In this document: in pieces, positions 20,289 through 29,337 of the stretch
Position numbering within the stretch: the first letter of the stretch is position 1
Layout of the letters: each line of letters begins with the position of its first letter
Assembly (NCBI RefSeq): GCF_002355515.1
Contig: NZ_AP014809.1
Span: forward strand, 3,744,501-3,808,500
DNA: 64,000 bases
Direction: 5' to 3'
Source of the DNA: Methylorubrum populi
GTDB taxonomy: Bacteria > Pseudomonadota > Alphaproteobacteria > Rhizobiales > Beijerinckiaceae
Made by a program: the position numbers and the translations under genes
Notes under the pieces: model-generated
Database searches by the model: none
What the model saw: the letters and a program-made list of their open reading frames with translations, nothing else
Told to the model about the DNA's origin: nothing

Positions 20289-20450
20289 TTCAAGCGATCT
20301 GAATCGGGCGCCGGCTCCGCTGGCGCCGGTGCAACACCGCCCCGCTTCCTGGGGAGCCCGGCCGCGGATGCGCTGACGCGCGGAAACATTTCGTCCTAAA
20401 CTGGATCCGATGGCGGGCGCCTGTGGCCCGCCGCCGGATGGAATCGACGT

Positions 20451-21131
20451 TTGCGGATCCTTGCCATCGATACGGCGCTCGAAGCCTGCGCGGCTTGCGT
20501 GGCCACCGACGACAGCGACGACCTGCTCGCCGAAGAGTCGATGCCGCTCGTGCGCGGCCACGCCGAGGCGCTTCTGCCGCTGATCGAGCGGGTCATGGCC
20601 CGGGTCGAGGGCGGCTTCGGCGGCCTTGACCGGGTCGCGGTCACGGTCGGGCCAGGCAGCTATACCGGCCTGCGCGTCGGCCTCTCCGCCGCCCGCGCCA
20701 TCGGGCTCGCCACCGGCATCCCCATTGTCGGCGTCACGACCCTGTCCGCCCTGCTGGCTCCCCAGCTCGCGCTCAACGGCGATGACGCAGTCGTCGCCGC
20801 CATCGATGCGCGCCACGGCGCGGTCTACCTCCAGGCCATGAGCGTGGCCGAGGGCACGGTGATCCCGCCCCGCCACGTCAGTCTGAAGGAGGCGGTCGGC
20901 CTGCTCGGCGGCAGGCGCGCAATCCTCACCGGCTCCGGGGCTCCCGCCCTCGCTGCCGCGGCCGGCGCGGCGGGCCTCACCGTCGAGGTCGCCGAGACCG
21001 GCGCGCCGCAGATCGCCTGGGTCGCCTCACTCGGGCTCGTGGCCGATCCGGAGCAGGCGCTGCCGCGCCCCCTCTACCTGCGCGGGCCGGACGCCCAGCC
21101 GCAGGACCATGCGAGGCTCGCAAGGGCATGA
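20451..21131 (+). CDS. tsaB: tRNA N6-threonylcarbamoyladenosine synthesis protein TsaB
   Basis: Protein of 226 residues of the ASKHA fold; it partners TsaD and TsaE in forming t6A37 of tRNA. It opens RILAIDTALEACAACV and contains the family stretch TVGPGSYTGLRVGLSAARAIG (positions about 66-86). The start is read as TTG at 20451, since no ATG or GTG lies at the conserved beginning. The stop overlaps the rimI start (ATGA), indicating translational coupling. Confidence 0.93.
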   Translation: MRILAIDTALEACAACVATDDSDDLLAEESMPLVRGHAEALLPLIERVMARVEGGFGGLDRVAVTVGPGSYTGLRVGLSAARAIGLATGIPIVGVTTLSALLAPQLALNGDDAVVAAIDARHGAVYLQAMSVAEGTVIPPRHVSLKEAVGLLGGRRAILTGSGAPALAAAAGAAGLTVEVAETGAPQIAWVASLGLVADPEQALPRPLYLRGPDAQPQDHARLARA

Positions 21132-21649
21132 CGCGCACCGTCTCCCCGTTCTGGCCGCTCGATTGGTGGTCCGCGTGGTGGGACGCCTGGGGCTCCGTGC
21201 CCTACGTCGCGCCCCTGCGGGACGCGGGCCAGGCGGCCGACCTGGAAAAGCTGCACGCCACCGCCTTCGCCCGCCCCTGGGCGGCGCACGAATTCGAGCG
21301 CATGCTGTGCGAGCGCTCCACCGAGGCGCACGCCCTGCGCCGGGGCAACGCGCTGCTGGGTTTCGTGCTGTCGCGCAAGGCGATGGACGAGGCCGAGATC
21401 CTCACCATCGTGCTGGCGCCCTCCGCTCGCGGCGGCGGGCACAGCCGTCGGCTCTTGAGCGAGCACCTGACTTCCCTGGCCTTCGCCGGCATTCGCACCG
21501 TCCATCTCGAGGTGGACGAGGGCAACACGCCCGCCCTGAAGCTCTACGCGCGCCACGGCTTCCTCAAGGTCGGTGAGCGCAAGGGATACTACCCGCTGCC
21601 CGACGGCAGCCGGGCGACCGCGCTCACCATGAGCGCGTCGTTGTCGTGA
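21128..21649 (+). CDS. rimI: Ribosomal protein S18-alanine N-acetyltransferase family (RimI)
   Basis: GNAT acetyltransferase of 173 residues. The acetyl-CoA loop is SARGGGHSRRLL and the C-terminal core is HLEVDEGNTPALKLYARHGF (positions about 129-148) with GERKGYY. The N-terminus is odd: six Trp within residues 9-21 (WPLDWWSAWWDAW) before the GNAT fold begins near residue 28. A GTG at 21197 would give a normal start, but the ATGA overlap with tsaB favours the ATG. Substrate is inferred from family and position. Confidence 0.88.
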   Translation: MTRTVSPFWPLDWWSAWWDAWGSVPYVAPLRDAGQAADLEKLHATAFARPWAAHEFERMLCERSTEAHALRRGNALLGFVLSRKAMDEAEILTIVLAPSARGGGHSRRLLSEHLTSLAFAGIRTVHLEVDEGNTPALKLYARHGFLKVGERKGYYPLPDGSRATALTMSASLS

Positions 21650-21674
21650 TGGAGAGCGCGAGCACGGCCGGCCG

Positions 21675-22553
21675 ATGACGCGTGCCGGCATCGGCCTGCG
21701 CCTGTTCATCCAGGCCCTGGCCTTCCTCATCGTGATCGGGCCGCACTGGCTCAGCCTGCGCTTCGGGCGGGGGCGGCTCGCCGCGCACATCCCAGTGCTG
21801 TTCCACCGTCTGTTCCTGCGCCTGTTCTCGGTCCGCGTGACGCAGACGGGTACGCCGCCGCAGCCGGGCGAGCCGGCCCTGGTGCTGGCCAACCACGTCT
21901 CCTGGCTCGACATCGTCGCGCTCGGCTCGCTGCGCCCGCTCTCCTTCGTGGCAAAGTCCGAGATCGAGGGCTGGCCGCTGATCGGCTCCCTGGCCAAGCT
22001 CCAGCGCACCGTCTTCATCGAGCGCGCCAAGCGCGCGGCGACTGCCAGCGTCAACGCGACGGTGGGTGAGCGGCTCGTGAGCGGCGACCTGATCGTGCTG
22101 TTCGCGGAAGGCACCACCGGCGACGGGCTGCGGCTGCTGCCGTTCCGCTCTTCCCTGGTGGGCGCGGCCCGCGCGGCCCTCTCGGCCGAGGCCGGCGGAC
22201 TGGCCCGCATCCGGCTCCAGCCCCTGGCCCTGGCCTATCCGCGCCGCAACGGCCTGCCCGTGACCCGCGCCGAGCGGCCGGAGATCGCGTGGTACGGCGA
22301 CATGGAACTCGCGCCGCATCTCGCCCTGTTCGCCAATCGCGGCCCCATCGACGTTCACGTGAACTGGGGCGCACCGATCGCCTTCGACGCCGCCACCGAC
22401 CGCAAAGTCGCGACCGCCCAGGCCGAGGCCGCCGTGCGGCAGGGCTTGCGCGAGATCCGCCTCGGCGGATCCGTGGGGCGGCCCGCCCCCGTCCTGCCGA
22501 GCCCGGCGGGAGAGGGCGCCGACGTCTCGGCGCCCGGCATCGCCGCGGTCTGA
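21675..22553 (+). CDS. plsC: 1-acyl-sn-glycerol-3-phosphate acyltransferase (PlsC family)
   Basis: Membrane-associated lysophospholipid acyltransferase of 292 residues. An N-terminal hydrophobic helix (about residues 8-25) is followed by the catalytic HX4D motif NHVSWLD (His74, Asp79), the second block FIERAKR and the third block FAEGTTGDG. It forms phosphatidic acid from acyl-CoA or acyl-ACP. It lies 25 bases after rimI. The tail after residue 265 is Pro/Gly-rich. It converges with the MEKHLA gene, four bases apart. Confidence 0.9.
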   Translation: MTRAGIGLRLFIQALAFLIVIGPHWLSLRFGRGRLAAHIPVLFHRLFLRLFSVRVTQTGTPPQPGEPALVLANHVSWLDIVALGSLRPLSFVAKSEIEGWPLIGSLAKLQRTVFIERAKRAATASVNATVGERLVSGDLIVLFAEGTTGDGLRLLPFRSSLVGAARAALSAEAGGLARIRLQPLALAYPRRNGLPVTRAERPEIAWYGDMELAPHLALFANRGPIDVHVNWGAPIAFDAATDRKVATAQAEAAVRQGLREIRLGGSVGRPAPVLPSPAGEGADVSAPGIAAV

Positions 22554-22557
22554 CCGA

Positions 22558-22998
22558 TCAGGCCGGCAGCGGAAAGGTCGCCGCCTGCCCGCGGACGATC
22601 CCGCCCTCATCGACGAGCTGCCAGACGATGCCTTCGGTGACGGGGAAGCGCCGCCCGTCCTTGGCGACCCGGATGCCGGCATAGCCCGAGACGAAGCCGT
22701 CGCGGGCGACCGCATCGAGCAGGCGCTGCCGCTCGGCCCGTTCCGGCGCCTCCGCCGAGAGGCGCGAGGGCATGCCGACGAATTCCTCCCAAGTGTAACC
22801 GAAGGCCCGCTGGGCCGCGCGGTTGGCGTAGACGAAGAGCGGATCGGCGCTCGTGTCGTGCGCCAGCACCGCGAAGGGCGCCGATGCGTAGAGCCAATCC
22901 GGCCCGAGCCCCGGCTCGGGGAGGAGCGGGCGGCCGACGAGGCGCAGGAAGCTGCCGGCCAGCAGGGCGAAGAAGGCGGGGTCGTCGGCGGGTCTCAC
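22558..22998 (-). CDS. MEKHLA-domain (PAS-like) protein
   Basis: Single-domain protein of 146 residues from GTG at 22998. The sequence DPLFVYANRAAQRAFGYTWEE, SRLSAEAPERAERQRLL and GYAGIRVAKDGRRF (about 53-73, 79-94, 106-119) matches the MEKHLA family, a PAS-related ligand-binding fold first seen in plant HD-ZIP III proteins and found alone in bacteria. Function is unknown. It sits antisense between plsC and miaB, interrupting an otherwise co-directional conserved cluster. Confidence 0.85.
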   Translation of the reverse strand: MRPADDPAFFALLAGSFLRLVGRPLLPEPGLGPDWLYASAPFAVLAHDTSADPLFVYANRAAQRAFGYTWEEFVGMPSRLSAEAPERAERQRLLDAVARDGFVSGYAGIRVAKDGRRFPVTEGIVWQLVDEGGIVRGQAATFPLPA

Positions 22999-23115
22999 GG
23001 GCGAGCCTTTTCGGGCGTGTTCAAGAGAATCGTGTCGGCGTTCGAACCGTGATAAAGGGCCGAACCAACGGAAAGTCCCCAAAAAGCGCCGCCTGCCGCG
23101 GCAGGGTTTGCGATC

Positions 23116-24456
23116 TTGAAGAAAGCCTACGTCAAGTCCTACGGCTGCCAGATGAACGCCTACGACGCCGGCCGCATGGCCGACGTGCTGGCGGCCGAGG
23201 GCTACAGCGCGACGGAGTCGGTCGAGGAGGCCGATGTCGTCGTCCTCAACACCTGCCACATCCGCGAGAAGGCCGCCGAGAAGGTCTATTCGGAGCTGGG
23301 GCGGCTGCGCGTGCTCAAGGGCGAGCGCGCCGAGAGCGGGCAGGACACCCGCATCGTCGTGGCGGGCTGCGTCGCCCAGGCCGAGGGCCGCGAGATTCTG
23401 TCCCGCGCGCCGGCGGTGGACGTGGTGGTCGGCCCGCAGAGCTACCACCGCCTGCCGGACCTGCTGCGCCAGTCGCGCGAGAGCCGCGTCGTCGACACCG
23501 AATTCCCGGTCGAGGACAAATTCGATCACCTGCCCGCCCGGCGCAACCGCGGCGTCACCGGCTTCCTCACGGTGCAGGAGGGCTGCGACAAGTTCTGCGC
23601 CTTCTGCGTCGTGCCCTATACCCGCGGCGCGGAGGTCTCGCGCTCGGTGGCGGCGGTGGTCGAGGAGGCGCGCCGCCTCGTCGAGGGCGGGGTGCGCGAG
23701 ATCACGCTGATCGGCCAGAACGTCAACGCCTATCACGGCGACGGACCGGACGGCGCTCCGGCGACGCTCGGTTTCCTTATGGACGCGCTCAGTGCGGTGC
23801 CGGGCCTGGTTCGCCTGCGCTACACCACGAGCCATCCCAACGACTTCGCCGACGATCTCATTGCCGCCCACGCGAAAAACCCGCTGGTGATGCCCTACCT
23901 GCACCTGCCGGTGCAGTCGGGCTCGGACCGCATCCTCCACGCCATGAACCGCCGCCATACCGGCGACGCCTATCGCCGGCTGATCGAGCGCATCCGGAAC
24001 GCGCGGCCCGACATCGCCCTGTCCTCGGACTTCATCGTCGGCTTCCCCGGCGAGTCGGATGCCGACTTCGCCGACACGATGCGGCTCGTCGCCGATATCG
24101 GCTTCGCGGCGGCCTTCTCGTTCAAGTACAGCCCGCGGGCCGGCACTCCGGCGGCGGAGCGCGAGGACGCGGTGCCGGAGGCGGTGAAGACGGAGCGGCT
24201 CGCCGCCCTGCAGCAGCTTCTCGACGCGCAGCGCCACGCCTTCAACGCGGCGGCGGTCGGCACCGTCGCCGAGATCCTGGTCGAGAAGACCGGCCGGCAT
24301 CCGGGGCAGGTCGCGGGCAAGACGCCGCATCTTCAGGCGGTGCAGTTCGACGCGCCAGCCTCTACCATCGGTACGCTGGTCCCGGTGCGGATCACGCGCG
24401 CGGGCTCGAACAGCCTGTTCGGCGAGGTGCTGGAGGGTGCGGCGGCGGCCGCGTGA
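23116..24456 (+). CDS. miaB: tRNA-2-methylthio-N6-dimethylallyladenosine synthase
   Basis: Radical-SAM methylthiotransferase of 446 residues that adds the methylthio group to i6A37. The N-terminal UPF0004 domain carries Cys11 (KSYGCQMN), Cys47 (NTCHIRE) and Cys85 (AGCVAQ); the radical-SAM triad is Cys157, Cys161, Cys164 in GCDKFCAFC; a TRAM domain ends the protein. The start is read as TTG at 23116, directly before [10 protein letters not shown], because no ATG or GTG in frame fits. Confidence 0.95.
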   Translation: MKKAYVKSYGCQMNAYDAGRMADVLAAEGYSATESVEEADVVVLNTCHIREKAAEKVYSELGRLRVLKGERAESGQDTRIVVAGCVAQAEGREILSRAPAVDVVVGPQSYHRLPDLLRQSRESRVVDTEFPVEDKFDHLPARRNRGVTGFLTVQEGCDKFCAFCVVPYTRGAEVSRSVAAVVEEARRLVEGGVREITLIGQNVNAYHGDGPDGAPATLGFLMDALSAVPGLVRLRYTTSHPNDFADDLIAAHAKNPLVMPYLHLPVQSGSDRILHAMNRRHTGDAYRRLIERIRNARPDIALSSDFIVGFPGESDADFADTMRLVADIGFAAAFSFKYSPRAGTPAAEREDAVPEAVKTERLAALQQLLDAQRHAFNAAAVGTVAEILVEKTGRHPGQVAGKTPHLQAVQFDAPASTIGTLVPVRITRAGSNSLFGEVLEGAAAAA

Positions 24457-24492
24457 CCTATATGAGGCACATTACCATTTCGGATCTCTCGC

Positions 24493-25599
24493 GTGCCGAT
24501 TGACGTTGCGTCCGCCCGTGGCCCCGCCGGCCGCAACAACCGCCCCTCGCCGGCGCGCCCCGGGCTCTCCGAGGCCGTCGAGGTCTCGCTGACCTTCGAT
24601 GACAACCGGCTCGCCAGCCTCGTCTTCGGCCAGTACGACCAGAACGTCGCCCATATCGAGCGGCGTCTCGGCATCACCGGCACCGCGCTCGGCAACCACC
24701 TCGTCGTCAAGGGTACGCCCGAGGCGGCCGAGAAGGCGCGGCGCGTGTTCGAGCGGCTCTACGCCCGGGTGCAGAAGGGGGGCACGACCCTCACCCTCGG
24801 CGACGTGGACGGGGTGATCCAGGAGGTCACCGTCCAGGGCAACCTGTTCCCCTCCGCCGAAATCGCGACGGATAACGGCCGCGAGCAATTCGAGCAGATC
24901 GCCACCCGCAAGCGCGGCGGCGTGCGCGCCCGCAATGCGGCGCAGAGCGACTACATCAAGCTCCTGCGCGCCAATGAACTCGTCTTCGCCGAAGGCCCCG
25001 CCGGCACCGGAAAGACCTGGCTCGCCGTCGGCCACGCAGTCTCGCTCTTGGAGCAGGGCCATGCCGAGCGGCTGATCCTGTCGCGGCCCGCGGTCGAGGC
25101 CGGCGAGCGGCTCGGCTTCCTGCCGGGCGACATGCGTGAGAAGGTCGATCCGTACCTCCGCCCGATCTACGACGCGCTCTACGACTTCATGGAGGCGCGC
25201 CACGTCGACCGCGGCCTGCAGACCGGCATCATCGAGATCGCGCCGCTCGCCTTCATGCGCGGGCGCACGCTGACCAACGCCGTGGTGCTGCTGGATGAGG
25301 CGCAGAACACCACCTCGATGCAGATGAAGATGTTCCTGACGCGGCTCGGCGAGAACTCGCGCATGATCATCACCGGCGATCCGAGCCAGATTGACCTGCC
25401 GCCGGGCCAGAAATCCGGTCTCGTTGAGGCGGTGAACGTGCTCGACGGCGTCGAGGGCATCGGCCGCGTGCGCTTCCGCGATGTGGACGTGGTGCGCCAC
25501 GACCTCGTGCGCCGCATCGTCACCGCCTACGAGGCCGCCTCCCACGGCGAGGCGGAGACCGACCGCAACCCGAACCCGCGGCGCCGGCCGCTGGCGTAA
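24493..25599 (+). CDS. phoH: PhoH-family ATPase
   Basis: Cytoplasmic protein of 368 residues (YbeZ type). A KH-like N-terminal part is followed by the P-loop GPAGTGKT (168-175), then [23 protein letters not shown] and the Walker B segment [11 protein letters not shown], with a late ITGDPSQID. YbeZ acts with YbeY in ribosome and RNA maturation, and ybeY follows immediately. The start is read as GTG at 24493; a nearby ATG at 24463 is in another frame. Confidence 0.93.
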   Translation: MPIDVASARGPAGRNNRPSPARPGLSEAVEVSLTFDDNRLASLVFGQYDQNVAHIERRLGITGTALGNHLVVKGTPEAAEKARRVFERLYARVQKGGTTLTLGDVDGVIQEVTVQGNLFPSAEIATDNGREQFEQIATRKRGGVRARNAAQSDYIKLLRANELVFAEGPAGTGKTWLAVGHAVSLLEQGHAERLILSRPAVEAGERLGFLPGDMREKVDPYLRPIYDALYDFMEARHVDRGLQTGIIEIAPLAFMRGRTLTNAVVLLDEAQNTTSMQMKMFLTRLGENSRMIITGDPSQIDLPPGQKSGLVEAVNVLDGVEGIGRVRFRDVDVVRHDLVRRIVTAYEAASHGEAETDRNPNPRRRPLA

Positions 25600-25671
25600 T
25601 GGCTCTGACGGACCGAATCGCGGATTTCACGGCACCGCACGGACGTTGACGGCGCTGGACCAGACTCACAC

Positions 25672-26157
25672 ATGAGCGACAACGAGATCGACATCGCCGT
25701 CGAGGATGCGCGCTGGGAACAGGCCGTCCCCGACCTGGAGGCGTTCACGCTCCGGGCGGTCGAGGCCGGGTTGGCGATTCTGCCCGATTCGGCCTCGGGA
25801 CCCGTCGAGGTGAGCATCCTCCTGGCCGACGATGCCACCGTCCAGAGCCTGAACCGAACCTGGCGAAACAAGGATAAGCCCACCAACGTGTTGTCATTTC
25901 CGGCAGCAGGCGGGCCGCTCCAGCCGGGCATGGCGCGGCCGCTCGGCGACGTCGTTCTTGCGTATGACACGCTCGTGCGCGAGAGTGCGGAGCAGTCGAA
26001 GCCGTTCGAGCACCATTTCGCCCACCTCCTCGTCCATGGCACCCTTCACCTTCTCGGACAGGACCATGAGACCGGCGAGGCAGAGGCCGACGCCATGGAG
26101 GCGCTCGAGGTCGCCGCGCTCCGGACTCTCGGCATCCCGAATCCCTACGACGACTGA
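25672..26157 (+). CDS. ybeY: Endoribonuclease YbeY
   Basis: Zinc endoribonuclease of 161 residues for 16S rRNA 3' maturation and ribosome quality control. The metal site is HGTLHLLGQDH (His122, His126, His132), preceded by the family segment NVLSFP and LGDVVLAYD. Length and gene order (phoH-ybeY-corC-lnt) are typical for the family. Confidence 0.95.
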   Translation: MSDNEIDIAVEDARWEQAVPDLEAFTLRAVEAGLAILPDSASGPVEVSILLADDATVQSLNRTWRNKDKPTNVLSFPAAGGPLQPGMARPLGDVVLAYDTLVRESAEQSKPFEHHFAHLLVHGTLHLLGQDHETGEAEADAMEALEVAALRTLGIPNPYDD

Positions 26158-26193
26158 CACCCGGCACTCCCGCCGCATCCAATCCAGAGACCC

Positions 26194-27336
26194 ATGACCA
26201 ACGACCGAAGTCGCGGCGCGGCCCTGGCCGCGCCAGCCGCGGACGCCGAACCGCCCCCACGCGAGGCGTGGTACGATCGTCTGCTGAACGTCTTCAACCT
26301 GCGTCCGCGCGACTCCCTTCGCACCGACATCGAGGAGGCCCTGGCCGAGCCCGATACGGGCGAGGACGCCTTCTCCCCCCTCGAACGGGCCATGCTCAAG
26401 AACGTGCTCGGCCTGCACAAGGTGCGGGTCGACGACGTGATGCTGCCCCGCGCCGACATCGTGGCGGTGGCCAGCGACACCAGCCTCGGCGACCTCCTGA
26501 GGCTGTTCCGCACCGCCGGCCATTCGCGCCTGCCGGTCTACGGCGAGACCCTCGACGATCCCCGCGGCATGGTCCACATCCGCGATTTCGTGGAGTATCT
26601 CGCGACGCAGGCCGAGACCGCGCCGCGCCGCCCGGCACCGCAAGCCGTGACCGACGGCGAGGCCAAGCCCACGCCGCGTCCGCGTCGCACGGCCTCCGCC
26701 CGCGGGGCGCTCCGCAGCCTCGACCTCGGCAAGGTCGATCTCACCGCGACGCTCGCCTCCACCCGCATCCAGCGCCCGGTTCTGTTCGTGCCGCCCTCCA
26801 TGCCGGCCATCGACCTGCTGGTGCGGATGCAGGCCACGCGCACCCACATGGCGCTCGTCATCGACGAGTATGGCGGCACCGACGGGCTGATCTCGATCGA
26901 GGATCTGATCGAGATGGTGGTCGGCGACATCGAGGACGAGCACGACGTGGCCGAGGGCCGGCTCGTCAACCGCATGGAAGGCGAGACGGAAGCCTACATC
27001 GCCGACGCCCGCGCCGGGCTCGCGGAGGTGTCGGAGGCCACCGGCCTCGATCTCGCCGCCGCCTTCGGCGAGGTGGCCGAGGAGATCGATACGATCGGCG
27101 GCCTGATCGTCACCCTGGCCGGGCGGGTGCCCGAGCGTGGCGAGCGGATCGCCGGGCCCGAGGACATCGAGTTCGAGGTGCTCGACGCCGACCCCCGGCG
27201 GGTGAAACGGATCAAGCTCCAGCGCGCGCCGGCCAAGATCGGCACCGTGGTGCCGCTCGCCCTGCCGCCGCCGCGCCCGATGCCGAACGCCTCGACGGAT
27301 CCGGAGACGGCACAGACTGCCGAAGCCGGCCGGTAA
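26194..27336 (+). CDS. corC: CBS-domain hemolysin-family protein (CorC/TlyC type)
   Basis: Soluble protein of 380 residues without the membrane domain of larger relatives. Two CBS domains (VDDVMLPRADIVAV... and RPVLFVPPSMPAIDLL..., about residues 80-265) are separated by an unusual Pro/Arg/Thr-rich insert of about 45 residues (about 145-190). A C-terminal transporter-associated domain follows (DTIGGLIVTLAGRVPERGE). CorC proteins bind nucleotides and have been linked to Mg/Co efflux. It lies 36 bases after ybeY and 27 before lnt. Confidence 0.88.
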   Translation: MTNDRSRGAALAAPAADAEPPPREAWYDRLLNVFNLRPRDSLRTDIEEALAEPDTGEDAFSPLERAMLKNVLGLHKVRVDDVMLPRADIVAVASDTSLGDLLRLFRTAGHSRLPVYGETLDDPRGMVHIRDFVEYLATQAETAPRRPAPQAVTDGEAKPTPRPRRTASARGALRSLDLGKVDLTATLASTRIQRPVLFVPPSMPAIDLLVRMQATRTHMALVIDEYGGTDGLISIEDLIEMVVGDIEDEHDVAEGRLVNRMEGETEAYIADARAGLAEVSEATGLDLAAAFGEVAEEIDTIGGLIVTLAGRVPERGERIAGPEDIEFEVLDADPRRVKRIKLQRAPAKIGTVVPLALPPPRPMPNASTDPETAQTAEAGR

Positions 27337-27363
27337 CGTCACAACGGAACGAAGCGACAAGGC

Positions 27364-29064
27364 ATGACCGCTCCGCTCGGCCGCGCGTCCGGCGCCGGAC
27401 TAGGCCCGGCCGCGGCGCGGACCGGCCTCCTCGAGGCCGTCGCGCACCGGATCATCCTGAGTCAGGGCTGGGTGCGGGCGGCGATCGCCGTCGCGGCCGG
27501 CGCCTGCGGCGCGCTGGCCATGCCGCCCTTCGGGCTGTTCCCGGCGCTCGTCGTCTCGCTCTGCGTCGCGGTCTGGCTGATCGACGGCGCGGCGATCGGC
27601 GGCGCGGGCCGGCGCACGGTGTGGGTCTGCGCCGGGATCGGCTGGGCCTGGGGGTTCGGCTTCTTCACCGCCGGCCTGTGGTGGCTCGGCGCCGCCTTCC
27701 TCGTGGAGGCGGATCAGTTCGCCTGGGCCCTGCCGCTGGGCGTCGTCGGCCTGCCCGCCGTGCTCGCCCTGTTCTTCGCCGCGGGCTTCGCCGCCGCCCG
27801 CCTTGTCTGGTCGCGGGGAGCGAGCCGCATCGCCGCGCTCGCCTTCGGCCTCGCCGCTGCCGAGTGGCTGCGCGGGCACGTGCTCACGGGCTTTCCCTGG
27901 AACACCCTCGGGATGGCGCTCGGGGGCAACCTCTGGACCATGCAGGCGGCCTCGCTCGTCGGCCTCTACGGCCTGACCCTGCTCGCGGTCCTGATCGCCG
28001 CCGCTCCCGCGACGCTGGCCACCGGCGCCACGCCCCGCGGCCGGTTCGGACCGGCGCTCGCGGCCCTCGTCGTGCTCGCGGGGCTCGCGGCCTACGGCGC
28101 CGGGCGCGTGCCTTCCGCCCCCGATCCGACCGTGGCCGGCGTGCGCCTGCGGCTGATCCAGCCCAACATCCCGCAGGACGACAAGTTCGGCTCCGCCAAC
28201 CGCGAGCGCATCGTCGGCAAGTATCTCGAACTCAGCGACCGGGCGCTCTCACCCGACCGGACCGGCATCGCCGACGTCACCCATCTGATCTGGCCGGAAT
28301 CGGCCTTTCCCTTCCTGGTCCAGCGCGATCCGGAGGCACTCGGCCGGATCGGCGCAGCCCTGCCGGCAGGTACGCAGCTCATCACCGGCGCCGCGCGGGT
28401 GCGCGAGTTGCCCGAGGGCGAGCGGCTGACCCGCGAGAACGCGGTCTTCTTCAATTCCATCCTGACGATCGGCGCCGGCGGGCAGTTCGGCGACACCTAC
28501 AACAAGGTCCATCTCGTGCCCTTCGGCGAGTACCTGCCGGGACCGCTCGACGCGCTCCTGCGGGCCTTGGGCCTGCGCCAGTTCGTGTCCGTCCCCGGCG
28601 GCTTCACCGCGGGCGACCGGGCCGGCCAGCGCATCCTCAACGTGCCGGGCCTGCCGCCGGTCGCGGCGACGATCTGCTACGAGGCGATCTTCCCCGGCGC
28701 GATCCTGCCGCCCGATCCGGCCGAGGGTGCCCCCGCGGTGCCGGGGCTGATCCTCAACCTCACCAACGATGCGTGGTTCGGCGACACGCCAGGCCCGCGC
28801 CAGCACTTCGCGCAGGCCCGGTTGCGGGCGGTGGAAGAGGGGCTTCCGCTGGTGCGCGACGCCAATTCCGGCATCTCGGCGGTGGTCGATGCCCATGGCC
28901 GCGTCGTGGCGAGCCTGCCGCTGGGCGTCGAGGGCGTGCTCGATGCGAGCCTGCCGGCCCGGCTGCCCGGCCGCACCCTCTATGCCAGCTTCGGCGACCT
29001 GTCCTTCGGGATCGGCCTCGTCGCCTGCCTCCTGATCGCGCTGGCCGCGCACCGCCGGGCCTGA
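27364..29064 (+). CDS. lnt: Apolipoprotein N-acyltransferase
   Basis: Inner-membrane enzyme of 566 residues that adds the third acyl chain to lipoproteins. Several N-terminal membrane helices (about residues 35-245) precede a periplasmic nitrilase domain with the catalytic triad Glu312 (WPESAFPF), Lys381 (YNKVHLVPFGEY) and Cys438 (ATICYEAIFPG). The C-terminal helix ends the protein. It closes the conserved plus-strand cluster; the gene that usually follows in relatives, metK, is not here. Confidence 0.94.
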   Translation: MTAPLGRASGAGLGPAAARTGLLEAVAHRIILSQGWVRAAIAVAAGACGALAMPPFGLFPALVVSLCVAVWLIDGAAIGGAGRRTVWVCAGIGWAWGFGFFTAGLWWLGAAFLVEADQFAWALPLGVVGLPAVLALFFAAGFAAARLVWSRGASRIAALAFGLAAAEWLRGHVLTGFPWNTLGMALGGNLWTMQAASLVGLYGLTLLAVLIAAAPATLATGATPRGRFGPALAALVVLAGLAAYGAGRVPSAPDPTVAGVRLRLIQPNIPQDDKFGSANRERIVGKYLELSDRALSPDRTGIADVTHLIWPESAFPFLVQRDPEALGRIGAALPAGTQLITGAARVRELPEGERLTRENAVFFNSILTIGAGGQFGDTYNKVHLVPFGEYLPGPLDALLRALGLRQFVSVPGGFTAGDRAGQRILNVPGLPPVAATICYEAIFPGAILPPDPAEGAPAVPGLILNLTNDAWFGDTPGPRQHFAQARLRAVEEGLPLVRDANSGISAVVDAHGRVVASLPLGVEGVLDASLPARLPGRTLYASFGDLSFGIGLVACLLIALAAHRRA

Positions 29065-29337
29065 CCGTCCCGGGACGCGGAGCCGAGGCGCCGTCTTCCG
29101 GCACCGCCTGCGTCATCGCCCCATCTCAGAACGTCGGCCGAAGTTCGTCGGCGCGTTGCCGCACCGCTTTGTGGCGGGCCGCTCAATGTTCCGCAGAAGA
29201 GGCGCGGCCGTCCCGCGACATTCGAACAATCTTGGCCGTAGGATCGAGTGCCGTCATCGAGAGTTTCAAACATAACGCCTGATCCTGCCGTTCGATTTTC
29301 GGTCCAGGCTTCCCTCTCGATCGACAAGGAAACCACG

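Noticed and set aside
26268..29282. A plus-strand frame of about 1000 codons over corC and lnt
   Set aside because: It is out of frame with two well-supported genes and is Arg/Pro/Gly-rich.
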